Shown piece by piece: positions 33,144 through 43,839 of a stretch of 64,000 bases of DNA (position 1 is its first letter; each line of letters begins with the position of its first letter). Below the pieces are notes generated by a model. It saw only the letters and a program-made list of their open reading frames with translations, was not told the DNA's origin and did no database searches. This DNA is from Timema cristinae (taxonomy: Eukaryota > Arthropoda > Insecta > Phasmatodea > Timematidae): NCBI GenBank assembly GCA_039000515.1, contig JBCFYV010000001.1, positions 49,658,184 through 49,722,183 on the forward strand. The letters run 5' to 3'. Made by a program: the position numbers and the translations under genes.

Positions 33144-34284
33144 GAAAATAAATCAAATGTTACATATTTATGGAATGTCCAATTTTAATGAATTATCGAT
33201 CTAAATTGGTGGTCGGGATTCCTATAAAAAAATCAAGGTTTACCGGCAGTTTCTTAGAAGTTATCCCATTTATGTTTGGTTCAGTGCCTGATATATTAGT
33301 GTATAATTATTGACAGTAAATTACATGACTTGTGGATAATGTTGGATCTTACAACTGTATCTGTGTTGGAGTCATATATTATATACTTCAATGGCTGTCC
33401 GAGTAAATATTTGTGTGACCGATAATACTTATGAAACTAAAAGATCTTCACGGGTACAATCAATAGACGTAGAAAGAATTATTTTATTTCAATTAGAAAA
33501 TTTGTGTAAGCTGTTATGAAGGAGCTGAGTTAGTTTTTATTTAAATTTTAAACTGACGCTCAGAATCTAGCTTTCTGACTAAATTACTAGTAATTTTTCT
33601 TGACTTAAGCAATTATTTCTGAATTAAATTAGTACATTATTCATCACGTATATGTTACATTACAATTTTTATAAAAAGAATACTCCTATCCCTAACTGAA
33701 CTATGACACCTCCCCACCCACTTTTCCAAATAGATAACCATAAATAATGGTTATTTTTCCATAATTTGATACAAACTATTGTAGTTAAGAGAAATCAATG
33801 CAAATAAGTTTGTTGATCTATGTAAGAAAATATAGGAACACAAATAAAATTAATATGAGTGGTTGTGGACAGCACATTAATGGCACGAACCATTCATATT
33901 CTGTTGTTAAGCCCCTTGTTTTATAATTTGTTTATCTTTCCAACCCTTACCACCACCCCCTTGCAAACCCTTTACCAAATAGATTCATACATTAAATACA
34001 GTAGTTATTGAGTCGGCATCGTTAGAGCTTTAAGGAAATGAATCCAAATTATAGCGAAGAGGAAATAAGACCACAATTATAATATTGTAATTCTCATGTG
34101 AAAAAAACACACTCTCAATGGAGCTGACCACCTAAGGCTATATTGACATAGAGCAGGGCAAACCTGACGCCTTAAAACTCACGTTCCCAGGTGCTGATTC
34201 CAAGTTAATGATTTGTATAAACTATAGTTTAATATTTAATTGATTTTGAATCTTGAACTACTACCCATCCAGAATACTTGCGTA
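33144..34284. other. AT-rich unassigned sequence
   Basis: No gene or repeat recognised. Confidence 0.4.
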
Positions 34285-34475
34285 TTTACACTAATGGACT
34301 AAGGATGGTAAAGGGGGAATGTATAAACAATGTATCCGAATTTGCGTGCGGGAGAGTAGGAAATCACTAAAGGGAAACACATCTCTTGGTCAGAATTTGA
34401 ACCCTGACCTCCCTGTCATCGGAAAAAAAGATAAAACTAGACTGACACCTTAATCCTCGTGACCACTGGGGTTCG
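34285..34475 (-). mobile_element. Decayed tRNA-related SINE
   Basis: Minus strand: AGGTCAGGGTTCAAATTCTG (B box), GTGATTTCCTACTCTCCC and CGCACGCAAATTCGG body. Confidence 0.55.
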
Positions 34476-35034
34476 TAACTCTTTATTTATTTCCACAGTT
34501 AGGGTGAAGTTTCTTGTTAGGACTTTAAAAAAAATAGTTTTATGACATATCATTGTCATGTATTTCTCAAATTGACAAATTCAAAACGTTCCCATAGCTC
34601 AAATGGTTTATATCAAGTCGCAATTATTAAACCATTAAAAACAAACAGAACAGCTTTAACCATTCGTAACGTTAGTAATGTAGTTCTTTAGTTGTTTTTT
34701 TTACGCCCTCAATAATTGTTATCAGCCCCAACGGTTTACAGTGCACCATATCATCAGTCTCACTTGAAAATGCACGATGATTTTTTGTGTGTGTACATTC
34801 TAATGATTTGTTCACCTGTTCTCGGTCTAAACGGGCAGGAACACGGCTGGCACCACCTTCTAGCGGTGGTGCTGGCACCCGGGACGTGACAAAAGGCAAT
34901 TACCAATATCCTTTGTTAACGATGGCGGACAGTTAGCACCAGAGCCGGAACCGGAAGGGAGCCCTCTTCTGGCTCACTAGCGACCGGAACTGGTGCGCTA
35001 CGAAATGTACGACTGAGTGGGTGACACTGGATTA
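34476..35034. other. Unassigned sequence with a small hairpin
   Basis: At about 34852-34876, GGCACCACC TTCTAGC GGTGGTGCT can form a 9-bp stem with a 7-base loop. The surrounding GCTGGCACC repeats twice. Function unknown. Confidence 0.35.
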
Positions 35035-35039
35035 GCTTT

Positions 35040-35818
35040 AGGGGGAGAACCGCACATGTAACCCTCTCCTAGTTACCGTTCTCTGAGTCTTAACACCCGT
35101 CCGAGTGAACCACACATGTAACCCTCTCCTAGTTACCATTCTCTGAGTCTTAACACCCGTCCGAGTGAACCACACATGTAAACCTCTCCTAGTTACCGTT
35201 CTCTGAGTCTTAACACACGTCCGAGTGAACCACACATGTAACCCTCTCCTAGTTACCGTTCTCTGAGTCTTAACACTCGTCCGAGTGAACCACACATGTA
35301 ACCCTCTCCTAGTTTACCGTTCTCTGAGTCTTAACACTCGTCCAAGTGAACCACACATGTAACCCTCTCCTAGTTACCGTTCTCTGAGTCTTAACACCCG
35401 TCCGAGTGAACCACACATGTAACCCTCTCCTAGTTACCGTTCTCTGAGTCCTTAACACCCGTCCGAGTGAACCACACATGTAACCCTCTCCTAGTTACCA
35501 TTCTCTGAGTCTTAACACCCGTCCGAGTGGAACCACACATGTAACCCTCTCCTAGTTACCGTTCTCTGAGTCTTAACACCCGTCCGAGTGAACCACACAT
35601 GTAACCTTCTTCTAGTTACTGTTCTCTGAGTCTTAACACACGTCCGAGTGAACCACACATGTAACCCTCTCCTAGTTACCGTTCTCTGAGTCTTAACACA
35701 CGTCCGAGTGAACCACACATGTAACCCTCTCCTAGTTACCGTTCTCTGAGTCTTACCACCCGTCCGAGTGAACCACACATGTAACCCTCTCCTAGTTACC
35801 GTTCTCTGAGTCTTAAGC
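35040..35818. repeat. Minisatellite, 60-bp unit, 13 copies
   Basis: Unit GAACCACACATGTAACCCTC, TCCTAGTTACCGTTCTCTGA, GTCTTAACACCCGTCCGAGT. Length is nearly constant, with rare single-base insertions (35313, 35450, 35530). Since 60 is a multiple of three, the minus strand reads as 20-residue repeats (35038-35295, 35512-35778) until an indel breaks frame. Not a gene. Confidence 0.95.
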
Positions 35819-35824
35819 GCATGT

Positions 35825-36010
35825 ACGTTCGGGAGGCAGGGATGAGGAAGTTAAAATTTAGAGGAAATGTACCCACATTTACGTATACATACAGTGTAAA
35901 AACATTTAGGGACAAACCCCTCCATAGACCTGGCTGGTATTTGAGCCCAGAACTTGTTATCTTTAACAAACAAGACCAGACGAGGCCATCAACCAGCGAG
36001 CCTTTCATCA
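35825..36010 (-). mobile_element. tRNA-related SINE abutting the 60-bp array
   Basis: Minus strand: TCTGGTCTTGTTTGTTAAAG, GTTCTGGGCTCAAATACCAG (B box), then GGTACATTTCCTCTAAATTT and ACTTCCTCATCCCTGCCTCC body. The array ends almost exactly where the SINE begins. Confidence 0.6.
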
Positions 36011-36129
36011 CGGGTCACATTAGATTCAAGAAGATCTAATCGTGAATACACAGGCGTTACAAATTTCGAGCAAGGAATAACTTTAAGCACTCCTTATTGA
36101 TGGATTGAACAATATATTGTTTCAACGCT

Positions 36130-36310
36130 TCTAGTTTGTAAGCATTCGTCAAAACTACTCTAGTGATGCAGAGATAAGGAAGGTAACATTTGTAGGAAAT
36201 ATTCCCCCATTTGCAGTGAGGTTAAGAAAAACCACCACCAGTACACCGGGCAAGGATTCAAATCATGACCTCCTTGCAACCAGCAGACCAGACTCACCGC
36301 CCTGAAACGA
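36130..36310 (-). mobile_element. tRNA-related SINE
   Basis: Minus strand: TCTGGTCTGCTGGTTGCAAG, GGTCATGATTTGAATCCTTG (B box), GGTTTTTCTTAACCTCACTG body and ACCTTCCTTATCTCTGCATC. Confidence 0.6.
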
Positions 36311-36829
36311 GACATACACAGAGTTTACCATGAAAGGTAGCAAGATGTCTTACCTTGACAGATTACGGTAATTACTATCCTATCTTACAAGCTGTACCAT
36401 AGTGGAATACAAGGTAAGGTTAGGATACATTTGCCAGGAGGTGCTGGTCGGTTGTGTGGTTCTTCCTCCGTGTCGTTGAGTCAGTGGGGATGGAGTTCTA
36501 GCGGTTGATAGTTTTTGCCTGTCCCGGAAGGTGGAAGGAAAAGGGAACAGTTGAACTCTTTAAGTCATATCCCGCTGCAGTTTATCGTGAGAAAGGACAA
36601 CTTGGAGATGAATACCCTCTGTGGATAAAGTCAATATACTGTGGGGGACCGACCTACAACTAATCTCTGAGAACATTAAAAGCTGCTGTTGAGTCCCTAA
36701 CAAATCACACTTTTTTTTAGTACATACTTGTTTTTTTTATATATAAAAGCTCTATTTCAAGATAAAAATAGCATTATAAGGAATTAACTATTAAAGTGAC
36801 TTATTTCTGAATCGATTAATAGCAACCCG
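36311..36829. other. Unassigned sequence
   Basis: Moderately GC-rich at 36420-36660, but no splice pair or domain was found. Confidence 0.35.
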
Positions 36830-37015
36830 CATCGGTGGGCACGTGGACTAATTGTCAGGGTAGTGTAGTCTGGTTTGCTGGGGACGTGGAAACCCAGGTT
36901 CAAATCTCGGCCAGGTGTACGAGAGATGATTTTTCACGTGTGATGTAGGACTGATTTATTTATCCTACATTTGCACTAATACATGTGCAATCCACTCTAG
37001 ACTACCTTTTGCGTA
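36830..37015 (+). mobile_element. tRNA-related SINE family C
   Basis: CATCGGTGGGCACGTGGACT, GTAGTCTGGTTTGCTGGGGA, CCCAGGTTCAAATCTCGGCC (B box), then TTTTTCACGTGTGATG body. Family relatives are at 39195, 43840 and 29780. Confidence 0.65.
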
Positions 37016-37971
37016 AGAACACTTTGAATTTTAAATAAAATAATCCTAAAACATTAGTTTTTCAAACTAAGTTTGATTATAAGCCTACTCTTTGTTCTCA
37101 AAATAAAAAAGCGTATTTATAAGTGGAAAGCATTTATTAAATTTTTTGTTAGTTTTTCATACAATATTTACAATAATTATTACAATGAAGGGCACAAACC
37201 AAATTATCTTTTAAAAACATTATATTTCTTCTCAAGCAAACATGAGTTATCAAGCTATTACTATAATCAGTAGGTCCCAGGTGCTGATAAACTAAGAAAA
37301 TGACAGTCAGCCTGCCATAATATTACAGTACATACCATGCAATGAATTGCATAGTTACCCCTGGCAACGCCTTTCTTTGCTTCAAACAAACAGAAAAAAG
37401 TAATTATTTGTTTTTCACGACCAGAATTTTAATTAATTTATAAATATCTAATCCATATTTTAAAATTTGAGCTTCTAGGTGCAATGTTCTTGCACAGAGG
37501 CTATTAATTTTAAAATGGTCAGACCTCTCCGTGCGGATATATCGCGCAACGCTCGTGACAGACAAACTCTTCCTTTTACTATATTAGACATGTTGAGGTT
37601 TTGACTGGTAAGACGTCTTAATATTTTGTCTTATTATGAAAAACCAACCAACCCATGCCTCTGTTTTAAATTAGCAAAATTTCTTTACAAAAATTAAATT
37701 ATAACATTACTAATCATTTTTCTTATTCTCTTGTAATATTTGATATTCTATATTTTTAAGTTCTATTCCTTCTCTGTGATTAAAATAAACAGGATTTTCC
37801 TCGTAAATAGCTAATAATAATAAGCCAATACCATTAGCCTAAAAATTAAATAATTTCCACTAACATATTCACATTGTTGTGTGACTATATCCATGCACTG
37901 TTCTGAGTCCAGCATAAAACATTTATAAATCTGTGAATTGATTTTTGATTGAGTTGTTCCCTTGTATCTTA
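37016..37971. other. Unassigned AT-rich sequence
   Basis: No gene or repeat recognised. Confidence 0.4.
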
Positions 37972-37974
37972 AGG

Positions 37975-38698
37975 TGCGTATTCACTTGAGCATTTTACTT
38001 CGAACTAAAAGAAAAAGCCGAACACCCCGAACAATCTTGAACAAATGATACATCTGAATACTGCGAGCATTTGGACCGTTTGCTAGTGCTCGACTTGTTC
38101 TCGCCAATGTTGCCACGAACAGGACCACTGGAGCTCAGTCTCAAAATGGATTTGATAGGGGCAGTAGGTTCTTTCTTTGTGCTGTGTGCATTCACTAATA
38201 AGAATAAAAAGAGGGACAGGAAACTGGGGATAAGGTGACCGTGTTGTAGGCGGCAAAATACATAACTTTTAAGGGGATTGGACGAAGGACATTTCCGAAA
38301 TTTCACCCGCGTGTCATTTCTCTCAAAACTTTGAGATTTTGGTTAATCTTGTCGGCCATAAAATTGTGAAGAAGGAACAAAGTTCCGTAAAGCAATACCA
38401 CTGAAAGATAGTTTTGCAGTAACGTTGCGTTTTTTAGCAACTGGAGATTCATTTGCAAGCTTGCAGAGCTTCAGATATTCTTCTGCAGCCCACTCCATCG
38501 GAGCCCACACCCCGAACGGTCCAAACAGGTGTGAAAACACGTATCCACTGAGCACAGGCGAGAAAATGACTTCCTTTGAGCATTCCCAACCGACAGTTGT
38601 TCGGTTCCGTTCAGCGCGTGTTCTCGGACAGGTACTCACTCGAGTATTTTACTCCGAATGCGCACGAACGAATGCTCAAGTGAATACGTACGTACCTA
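37975..38698. mobile_element. PIF/Harbinger-derived deletion element
   Basis: Left end AGGTGCGTATTCACTTGAGC and right end CTCAAGTGAATACGTACGTA are inverted repeats of about 25 bp. The body of about 725 bp keeps the 5' part of a Harbinger transposase gene and lacks the catalytic remainder. The flanking triplets (TTA left, ACG right) do not match, so the target duplication has decayed or the boundary is slightly off. Confidence 0.75.
38146..38600 (+). pseudogene. Harbinger-type transposase N-terminal relic
   Basis: Plus-strand fragments in changing frames follow the family order: MDLIGAVGSFFVLCAFTN and KNKKRDRKLG (basic start), then DEGHFRNFTRVSF, FEILVNLVGHKIVKK and VTLRFLATGDSFASLQSFRY. The last corresponds to the conserved LAVTLRFLATG(D/E)S..SL block before the DDE nuclease core. 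Stops (38396, 38417) and frameshifts (near 38330) disrupt it, and the DDE catalytic region is missing. Minus-strand open frames at 37995-38306 and 38343-38639 are shadows. In intact elements this protein cuts and inserts the transposon at 3-bp targets. Confidence 0.7.
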
Positions 38699-38799
38699 CG
38701 GTTTAAATATTATGTTTGACTCGAGGTTTTTTATATAATGCGTTTTAACCACAGTTTTGTTTTGAAAAATAATTCCATGCATAGCATCTTATTAATCGT

Positions 38800-38965
38800 G
38801 TTAATACGGTAGGGAAGAGTAAACGTAATTTAGAAGAAATTTACCCGCATTTGCAGAAGGGAAAAATGGACAACCATTTAGGAAACTAAACACCTAAACA
38901 TATCTAGCCATGATTTGAATCCCGACATTCCCATCAGCAGACAAAATAGGACTGATGTATTTTTG
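38800..38965 (-). mobile_element. tRNA-related SINE
   Basis: Minus strand: TCCTATTTTGTCTGCTGATG, GTCGGGATTCAAATCATGGC (B box), TTTCCTAAATGGTTGTCCAT and TGCAAATGCGGGTAAATTTC. Confidence 0.6.
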
Positions 38966-39194
38966 CCTGTCCTCGCCAATACGGGATACTGCTTTTCGAG
39001 ACAATTAATTTAATAAAGTTGTGATGTTGGAAAATAATGTAGGTATATTATTTGCCTTGTAACCCATTAGTGAATACACTCTATTTTTTATTTTATTCTT
39101 GCCTTGAATTTTGGTTCATTTGGAGCCATGTTAATTTTTTAATCCAAGGAGTCCCAGTTTTGACCCCCGGCCTGATCAAAAAGCTAATTACTGG

Positions 39195-39400
39195 TGAAAT
39201 TAACCCTATTGGTGGGCATGTGCACTAAATGTCCAACTCATATATTCTGGTTTGCTGGTGACAGGTAGGTTGGGTTATAGACCCCATTCGGTCTACCAAG
39301 CTTTATTTTTCATAATTAGATTCTCATTCTGCTTGCAAATACAAGTACATTTCCTCTCGCTTCTACCTTCATCTTCTATACTCCACACGCGTGATTAAAT
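39195..39400 (+). mobile_element. tRNA-related SINE family C
   Basis: TATTGGTGGGCATGTGCACT, TATTCTGGTTTGCTGGTGAC, GGTTGGGTTATAGACCCC (degraded B box), then TTGCAAATACAAGTACATTT and CCTCTCGCTTCTACC body. Confidence 0.5.
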
Positions 39401-39851
39401 CCCAGATGGACTGTAAGAAGTGATAGAAAAACCATCATACATAGCTTACGTTCAAGGCGGAAATCAGTAAATTATTTTTCAATATTTTCTTGTTTATAAA
39501 ATAAGATGTCTTTATGATAAAACAAAGAAACTGATCCCGATATAAAATGAGTAGAGATTACACAATAAGTAGTAAAGTAGCTCGTTTTGTTAAGGTATTG
39601 CTGTAGCCTGTCGTTTTGAGAAATGAACAATGAGAGGTAAAGAAATGTTTCAATGAAATGAGAACAGCATCAGTCTCGCTACGGCCCGCACGATCATAAA
39701 TCCTGTCGCTTCACATGATCGTGTCAGGTCGTGTTGAACAGACGGGGTGTTAAAAACATGTCGCAGAACGAATACTACACGGAAGCCACATTGTGAAACT
39801 TATAAATTTCCGAGACATGGCCTTAATGACTTGTTGTTTTTTTTCCTCCAG
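39401..39851. other. Unassigned sequence before a candidate exon
   Basis: Contains the TTGTTTTTTTTCCTCCAG pyrimidine tract and acceptor at its right end. Nothing else recognised. Confidence 0.4.
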
Positions 39852-39919
39852 GCAACGCACCACATCGTCTGGAGACAGTGCGTCGTGCCTGACGGCGCAA
39901 GCTGCATTCAACACATGCT
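39852..39919 (+). CDS. Candidate short internal exon, 68 nt
   Basis: A strong acceptor (T8, CCTCCAG) and a consensus donor (CATGCT/GTAAGTAAC) bracket 68 nt of high GC in AT-rich surroundings. Two frames are open: one reads QRTTSSGDSASCLTAQAAF (one base into a split codon), the other ATHHIVWRQCVVPDGASC. The first looks more protein-like. Because 68 is not a multiple of three, skipping it would shift frame. No neighbouring exon with matching phase was found nearby, so the gene is unidentified. An opposing minus-strand frame (39750-39935) lacks comparable splice signals. Confidence 0.45.
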
Positions 39920-40184
39920 GTAAGTAACCTACCACAATGACTGGATGGTTTATTTACGTGGAGGACGCTACAGTGTGGGTTACTTTATGTGGCATGCGCG
40001 GACTGGCTGCGCAATAGTCAGCGTGGATGAATCCCTAAACGGACAAATGGGGTTGGATAGGATTTAAGGTACCCCTCGTTTATCGTGTAAGGTAGCAATT
40101 TTATCTGGCATTATTCTACTATAGTGGAGCTTATAAAAAAGGGTCAAAGTGTAATCCTGCAAGGTTTTGTTTATCTTAGCACCA

Positions 40185-40430
40185 TGTATTACTACCGATC
40201 CGCCTATAAACGAGTACTTCTATACTAATTATGCAAATGTGTTAGGGGTAAGGAAGATGGAATTTAGAGAGAATTTACTCAAGTTTGCGTGGAGATAGGG
40301 TGGAATCCATTAGGGAAAAACCACTCTTATTACACCCAACCGGAATTCTAATTCTGATCTCCCCATCATAGGCAGTCCAATTTATTGCGAGAGTGACGCC
40401 TTAGAATATTTTACCACCGAAGCGGGTCAC
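40185..40430 (-). mobile_element. tRNA-related SINE
   Basis: Minus strand: CCGCTTCGGTGGTAAAATAT, GGCGTCACTCTCGCAATAAA, AGATCAGAATTAGAATTCCG (B box), CTATCTCCACGCAAACTTGA body and CTAACACATTTGCATAATTA. Confidence 0.65.
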
Positions 40431-40526
40431 AATATACCAATTTTTAGAGAAACAACCGAATCGCTTAATTTAAGAGATTGAAAAGTGCGCGCACAGAAAA
40501 AGGGACCAATCAAAGACGCGTATCCG

Positions 40527-40972
40527 GACAACTGGATGTCAATACAACTGGGTGTCAAGACAACTGGGTGCCAGTGTACAAAGTAATGATTTTTTTTTAC
40601 GTAAATATTCATTTTTGGAGTTGTTTAAAAAATCATAACAGAGGAACCTTAATTTGTTTGTATTTATAAAGTTAGCGTGACCTTAAAATGTGTGTTTTAA
40701 TTGTAAAAAACTCAAAAATGTGTTTTAAATTTTAAAAAACTAGTTAGGTTAGGTATTTTTTATGTTTTTTTATTTGTTTGATTTTTAAAAAATTTAAAAT
40801 ATCAAGTAATCTAACTTTATAAATACAAACAAATTAAGGTTCCGTTGTTATGATTTTTTTTAAACTCCAAAAATGAATATTTACGTAAAAAACAATCAAT
40901 ACGTTTTTACACCGGCACCCAACTTGCCAACGCCCAGTTGGCCATGCTTGGTTGGCGGTACCCATTTGTCTC
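40527..40972. mobile_element. Foldback MITE with about 120-bp inverted arms and subterminal tandem repeats
   Basis: The left arm includes ACGTAAATATTCATTTTTGG and CCTTAATTTGTTTGTATTTA. The right arm contains their complements (TAAATACAAACAAATTAAGG, CCAAAAATGAATATTTACGT) at 40810-40890. The outer parts carry tandem units of about 17 bp built on ACAACTGGGTGTCA (left) and inverse CCCAACTTG / GCCCAGTTGG (right). GTTAGGTTAGG is in the loop side. No coding capacity. Confidence 0.8.
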
Positions 40973-40999
40973 AGAGACCTTCAATAACGAGACTCGAAG

Positions 41000-41560
41000 T
41001 GAACTGGTGAACTGCTAAGACACTTCACACACGAGTTGTTCACATTCCACTCTAGTCAGGAGGTTCTAGCCGCTATAAACCACGCACTTTAGCTGCGTGC
41101 CTAACACAAACATGTCACTTTGGACGTGCCCGTTCCACTTGTGTCCTATCTAACAATCCACACGATTAGTTATACCTACAAAATACCTGGCTATACACCT
41201 CGAGTCGTTAGAAACTTCTAAACCGGGGAGGTATTTTTGCAACTATGATATTTTTAATTAAAAATCCTATATAATTATTCGACGGTTTTTTATCCACCAT
41301 TTTATTGTAAGTATATTATGTCCAAGCAACTTGCATATTTCATGGAGTGTAATTTTCCCACTGCAATAAAAGGCCTTATCTTCAGCTAGTATAAGAGAGA
41401 TGTTTGGCCTACACGTGTTATTCGTTCTACTAAAATATAGTTCCCATGAATAAAACTGGGGTCTAATCCATGTATCAAAACAATTACGTTATAATACTTT
41501 TACCGCATCAAGAGTAAGATGAGGACAAAGATAAACAGCTGATCTGCAGGTTGTCAGATA
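41000..41560. other. Unassigned sequence
   Basis: No gene or repeat recognised. Confidence 0.4.
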
Positions 41561-41561
41561 A

Positions 41562-41620
41562 CTAGCTCCATCGGTAGAGCAACTGGCTGTTGAAAGACAA
41601 ACGTTACCCGTGCATCAATG
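41562..41620 (+). other. tRNA-like fragment
   Basis: AACTAGCTCCATCGGTAGAG (A-box-like) followed by CAACTGGCTGTTGA. It lacks a T-arm and acceptor pairing, so it is a tRNA-derived fragment and not a tRNA gene. Confidence 0.35.
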
Positions 41621-41621
41621 G

Positions 41622-41860
41622 TCGCACGGGTTAAGGCATCAGTCTCTCAATAGACTGGATCGCCTGGACTAGGGCATGAGGTTAGAATCTAAACCGGGTG
41701 CACGAAGGGTGATTTTCCAAATTTGATTTTTCTTTGTGGTTTTACCCTCCTCTCCCAATGCTAATGGGAACCAATTTAATTAAAACTATCTTCCTTATCC
41801 TTACATGTTGAATAAAGACAGTAATATCTTATCTACCCGGTTCACTGGCTGCATGGTTTA
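41622..41860 (+). mobile_element. tRNA-related SINE family D
   Basis: GGTCGCACGGGTTAAGGCAT, CTCAATAGACTGGATCGCCT, GAGGTTAGAATCTAAACCGG (B box), GATTTTTCTTTGTGGTTTTA body and TATCTTCCTTATCCTTACAT. Confidence 0.6.
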
Positions 41861-41885
41861 GTGCGTCACGCATTGATGTCCATAA
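41861..41885. repeat. Left remnant of the 38-bp minisatellite
   Basis: GCGTCACGCATTGATGTCCA matches the unit found on the other side of the SINE, from 42180. Confidence 0.7.
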
Positions 41886-42175
41886 TATAATAATAATAAT
41901 ATAATAATAATAAATAATAATAATATAATAATATTTAGCACCACGTCTTACTACCCATTCGGGTTATACGCTTTTAGTACTAATTACGCTAATGGATTAG
42001 GAATTGGGAAGGTTTATTTAGAGGAAGTGAACCCGCATTTGTGTGGAGGTAGAGTGGAAAACCATTTAGGAAAAACCACCCCCAGTTCACCCGACCGAGA
42101 TTCGAACCTCGATCTCCCCGTCCTCAGCAGTCGAGCTAAACACGACAAGCGCGTTAGCCAACTCGCCACCTAGGG
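41886..42175 (-). mobile_element. SINE family B (copy B2) inserted in a minisatellite
   Basis: Plus strand: irregular (TAA)n tail, TTTAGCACCACGTCTTACTA, CCCATTCGGGTTATACGC, through GAGATTCGAACCTCGATC (B box) to GCGTTAGCCAACTCGCCACC. Flanked by ATGTCCA on both sides (about 41879-41885 and 42180-42186), part of the array unit. Confidence 0.88.
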
Positions 42176-42176
42176 G

Positions 42177-42430
42177 TAATGTCCAATTAGAACACGACTA
42201 AAGTTGTTGTGCATTGATGCCAATAGAACACGAATAAGAGTTCGCGCATTGATGTCCAATTAGAACACGAATAAAGTTGTCACGCATTGATGTCCAATTA
42301 GAACACGAGTAAAGTTGTCGCGCATTGAGTCCAATTAGAACACGAGTAAAGTTGTCGCGCATTGATGTCCAATTAGAACACGAGTAAAGTTGTCGCGCAT
42401 TGATGTCCAATTAGAACACGAGTAAAGTTG
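42177..42430. repeat. Minisatellite, 38-bp unit, about 6.5 copies
   Basis: Unit GTTGTCGCGCATTGATGTCC + AATTAGAACACGAGTAAA. A few units are shortened by one or two bases. The minus-strand frame 42198-42410 is a repeat artefact. Confidence 0.93.
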
Positions 42431-42779
42431 CTACAAGGGGCGGGAAGCTGTGAGTCGTCGGCAATATTTTAAATACATCTGACCAAATCTACATTTTTTG
42501 CTCAAAGTTATGCTTCACCAACATTACTAATAATGAACGAAATATTCCCGAATGTTAAAAAAGCGGACACATACAAATAACTACAGCCTTTAATCTTGGA
42601 ACATTTTAAATGATTTCAAGAGAAAATTAGTCTATACGTTCATAATTGTGATTTACCGTCGACCGTTGGTCTGAAAGCTTAATCCATTTCCCGCTGTCGC
42701 GGCACGTACCCAAAACAAAACAGTGTGCCGAAAAGAATTTAGGTTTGTTTAGTGAACCATGGACTTAAAAAAAGTTTGC
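42431..42779. other. Unassigned sequence
   Basis: No gene or repeat recognised. Confidence 0.4.
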
Positions 42780-43020
42780 GGAACACCGGTCTAAGACGTC
42801 GCTCTCGCAATAGACTGGATGGCCTATGACGGGGAGATCACGGTTCACATCCCAGTTGGGCATACTGAGGGTGTTTTTCCTAGATGGTTTTACGCTCGCT
42901 CTCCGTGCAACTGCAGGCACACGTGCTAATAATTAAAACTTTCTCATTCCTAGCTCTTTAGTGTGATTAATACACAAGTTTATAATCCAAATGGGTAGAA
43001 GTGGTGCTAATTTATTTTTA
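42780..43020 (+). mobile_element. tRNA-related SINE family D
   Basis: CCGGTCTAAGACGTCGCTCT, GCAATAGACTGGATGGCCTA, ATCACGGTTCACATCCCAGT (B box), CTGAGGGTGTTTTTCCTAGA body and AATCCAAATGGGTAGAAGTG + GTGCTAAT, a diverged version of the shared 3' module. Confidence 0.75.
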
Positions 43021-43261
43021 TTGTCAAACAAAACAATAAAGTTAGGAGTTATGGGTTCGATTCTTAGCACAACCAAAAATGTAGGCCTATTATTGTTAAA
43101 ATTGGGAGTAACCCTTTCACAGTGAAGATGTAACATCTGCAGTGGTTATGGGTATTTTCCTACTCTATAGAGCTAAGTTAGCTTGTAAGTCATGCTATAA
43201 TTCCCCCTACCACGTCCTACTATCCTTTCAGGTTCTTTGCATATTCACACTAATGAGTCTA

Positions 43262-43640
43262 AAGACCACATGTTGAGTATCACTTCCTGGTACCACGTGA
43301 CCATCAGTGCGGGTGGTGTCACTTCCTGGTACCACGTGACCATCAGTGAGGGTGTGTGGTACTGCCTGGTACCACGTGACCATCAGTGGGGTGTGTGTCA
43401 CTTCCTGGTACCACGTGACCATCAGTGCGGGTGTGTGTCACTTCCTGGTACCACGTGACCATCAGTGCGGGCATGTGTCACTTCCTGTACACGTGACCAT
43501 CAGTGCGGGTATGTGTCACTTCCTGGTACCAGTGACTATCAGTGAGGGTGTGTGATACTGCCTGGTACACGTGACCATCAGTGAGGGTGTGTGTCACTAC
43601 TAGTACCACGTGACCATCAGTCCGGGCATGTGTCACTGGT
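43262..43640. repeat. Minisatellite, about 40-bp unit, 9-10 copies, one E-box per unit
   Basis: Unit TCACTTCCTGGTACCACGTG + ACCATCAGTGCGGGTGTGTG. Eight units keep CACGTG (a palindromic E-box, mostly as GGTACCACGTGACC) and one has CAGTG instead. Opposing open frames (43228-43422 -, 43237-43555 +) are artefacts. Confidence 0.93.
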
Positions 43641-43839
43641 GAAAATGAGTTTCTTCATTCGCAAATATTAATGGACGACCTGAGAACTGGTGTCATTTCC
43701 TATCTAAAAATAAGTTAGTTTGTAATTCGTGTGTTGATGAAATTATTCCGTTCGAAAGCTTACATTAAAAACGAGAAATAAAAAAGTGTTATTATACATA
43801 ATGTGATCCTGAATCTAGAAAAAAATCACTTTAGCGCGA

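Noticed and set aside
35038..35778. 20-residue repeat protein on the minus strand
   Set aside because: The 60-bp minisatellite breaks frame at each single-base indel.
38343..38639. 98-codon minus-strand frame
   Set aside because: The opposite strand carries recognisable Harbinger transposase fragments, so this is a shadow.
39750..39935. 61-codon minus-strand frame
   Set aside because: The plus strand has far better splice signals around the same segment.
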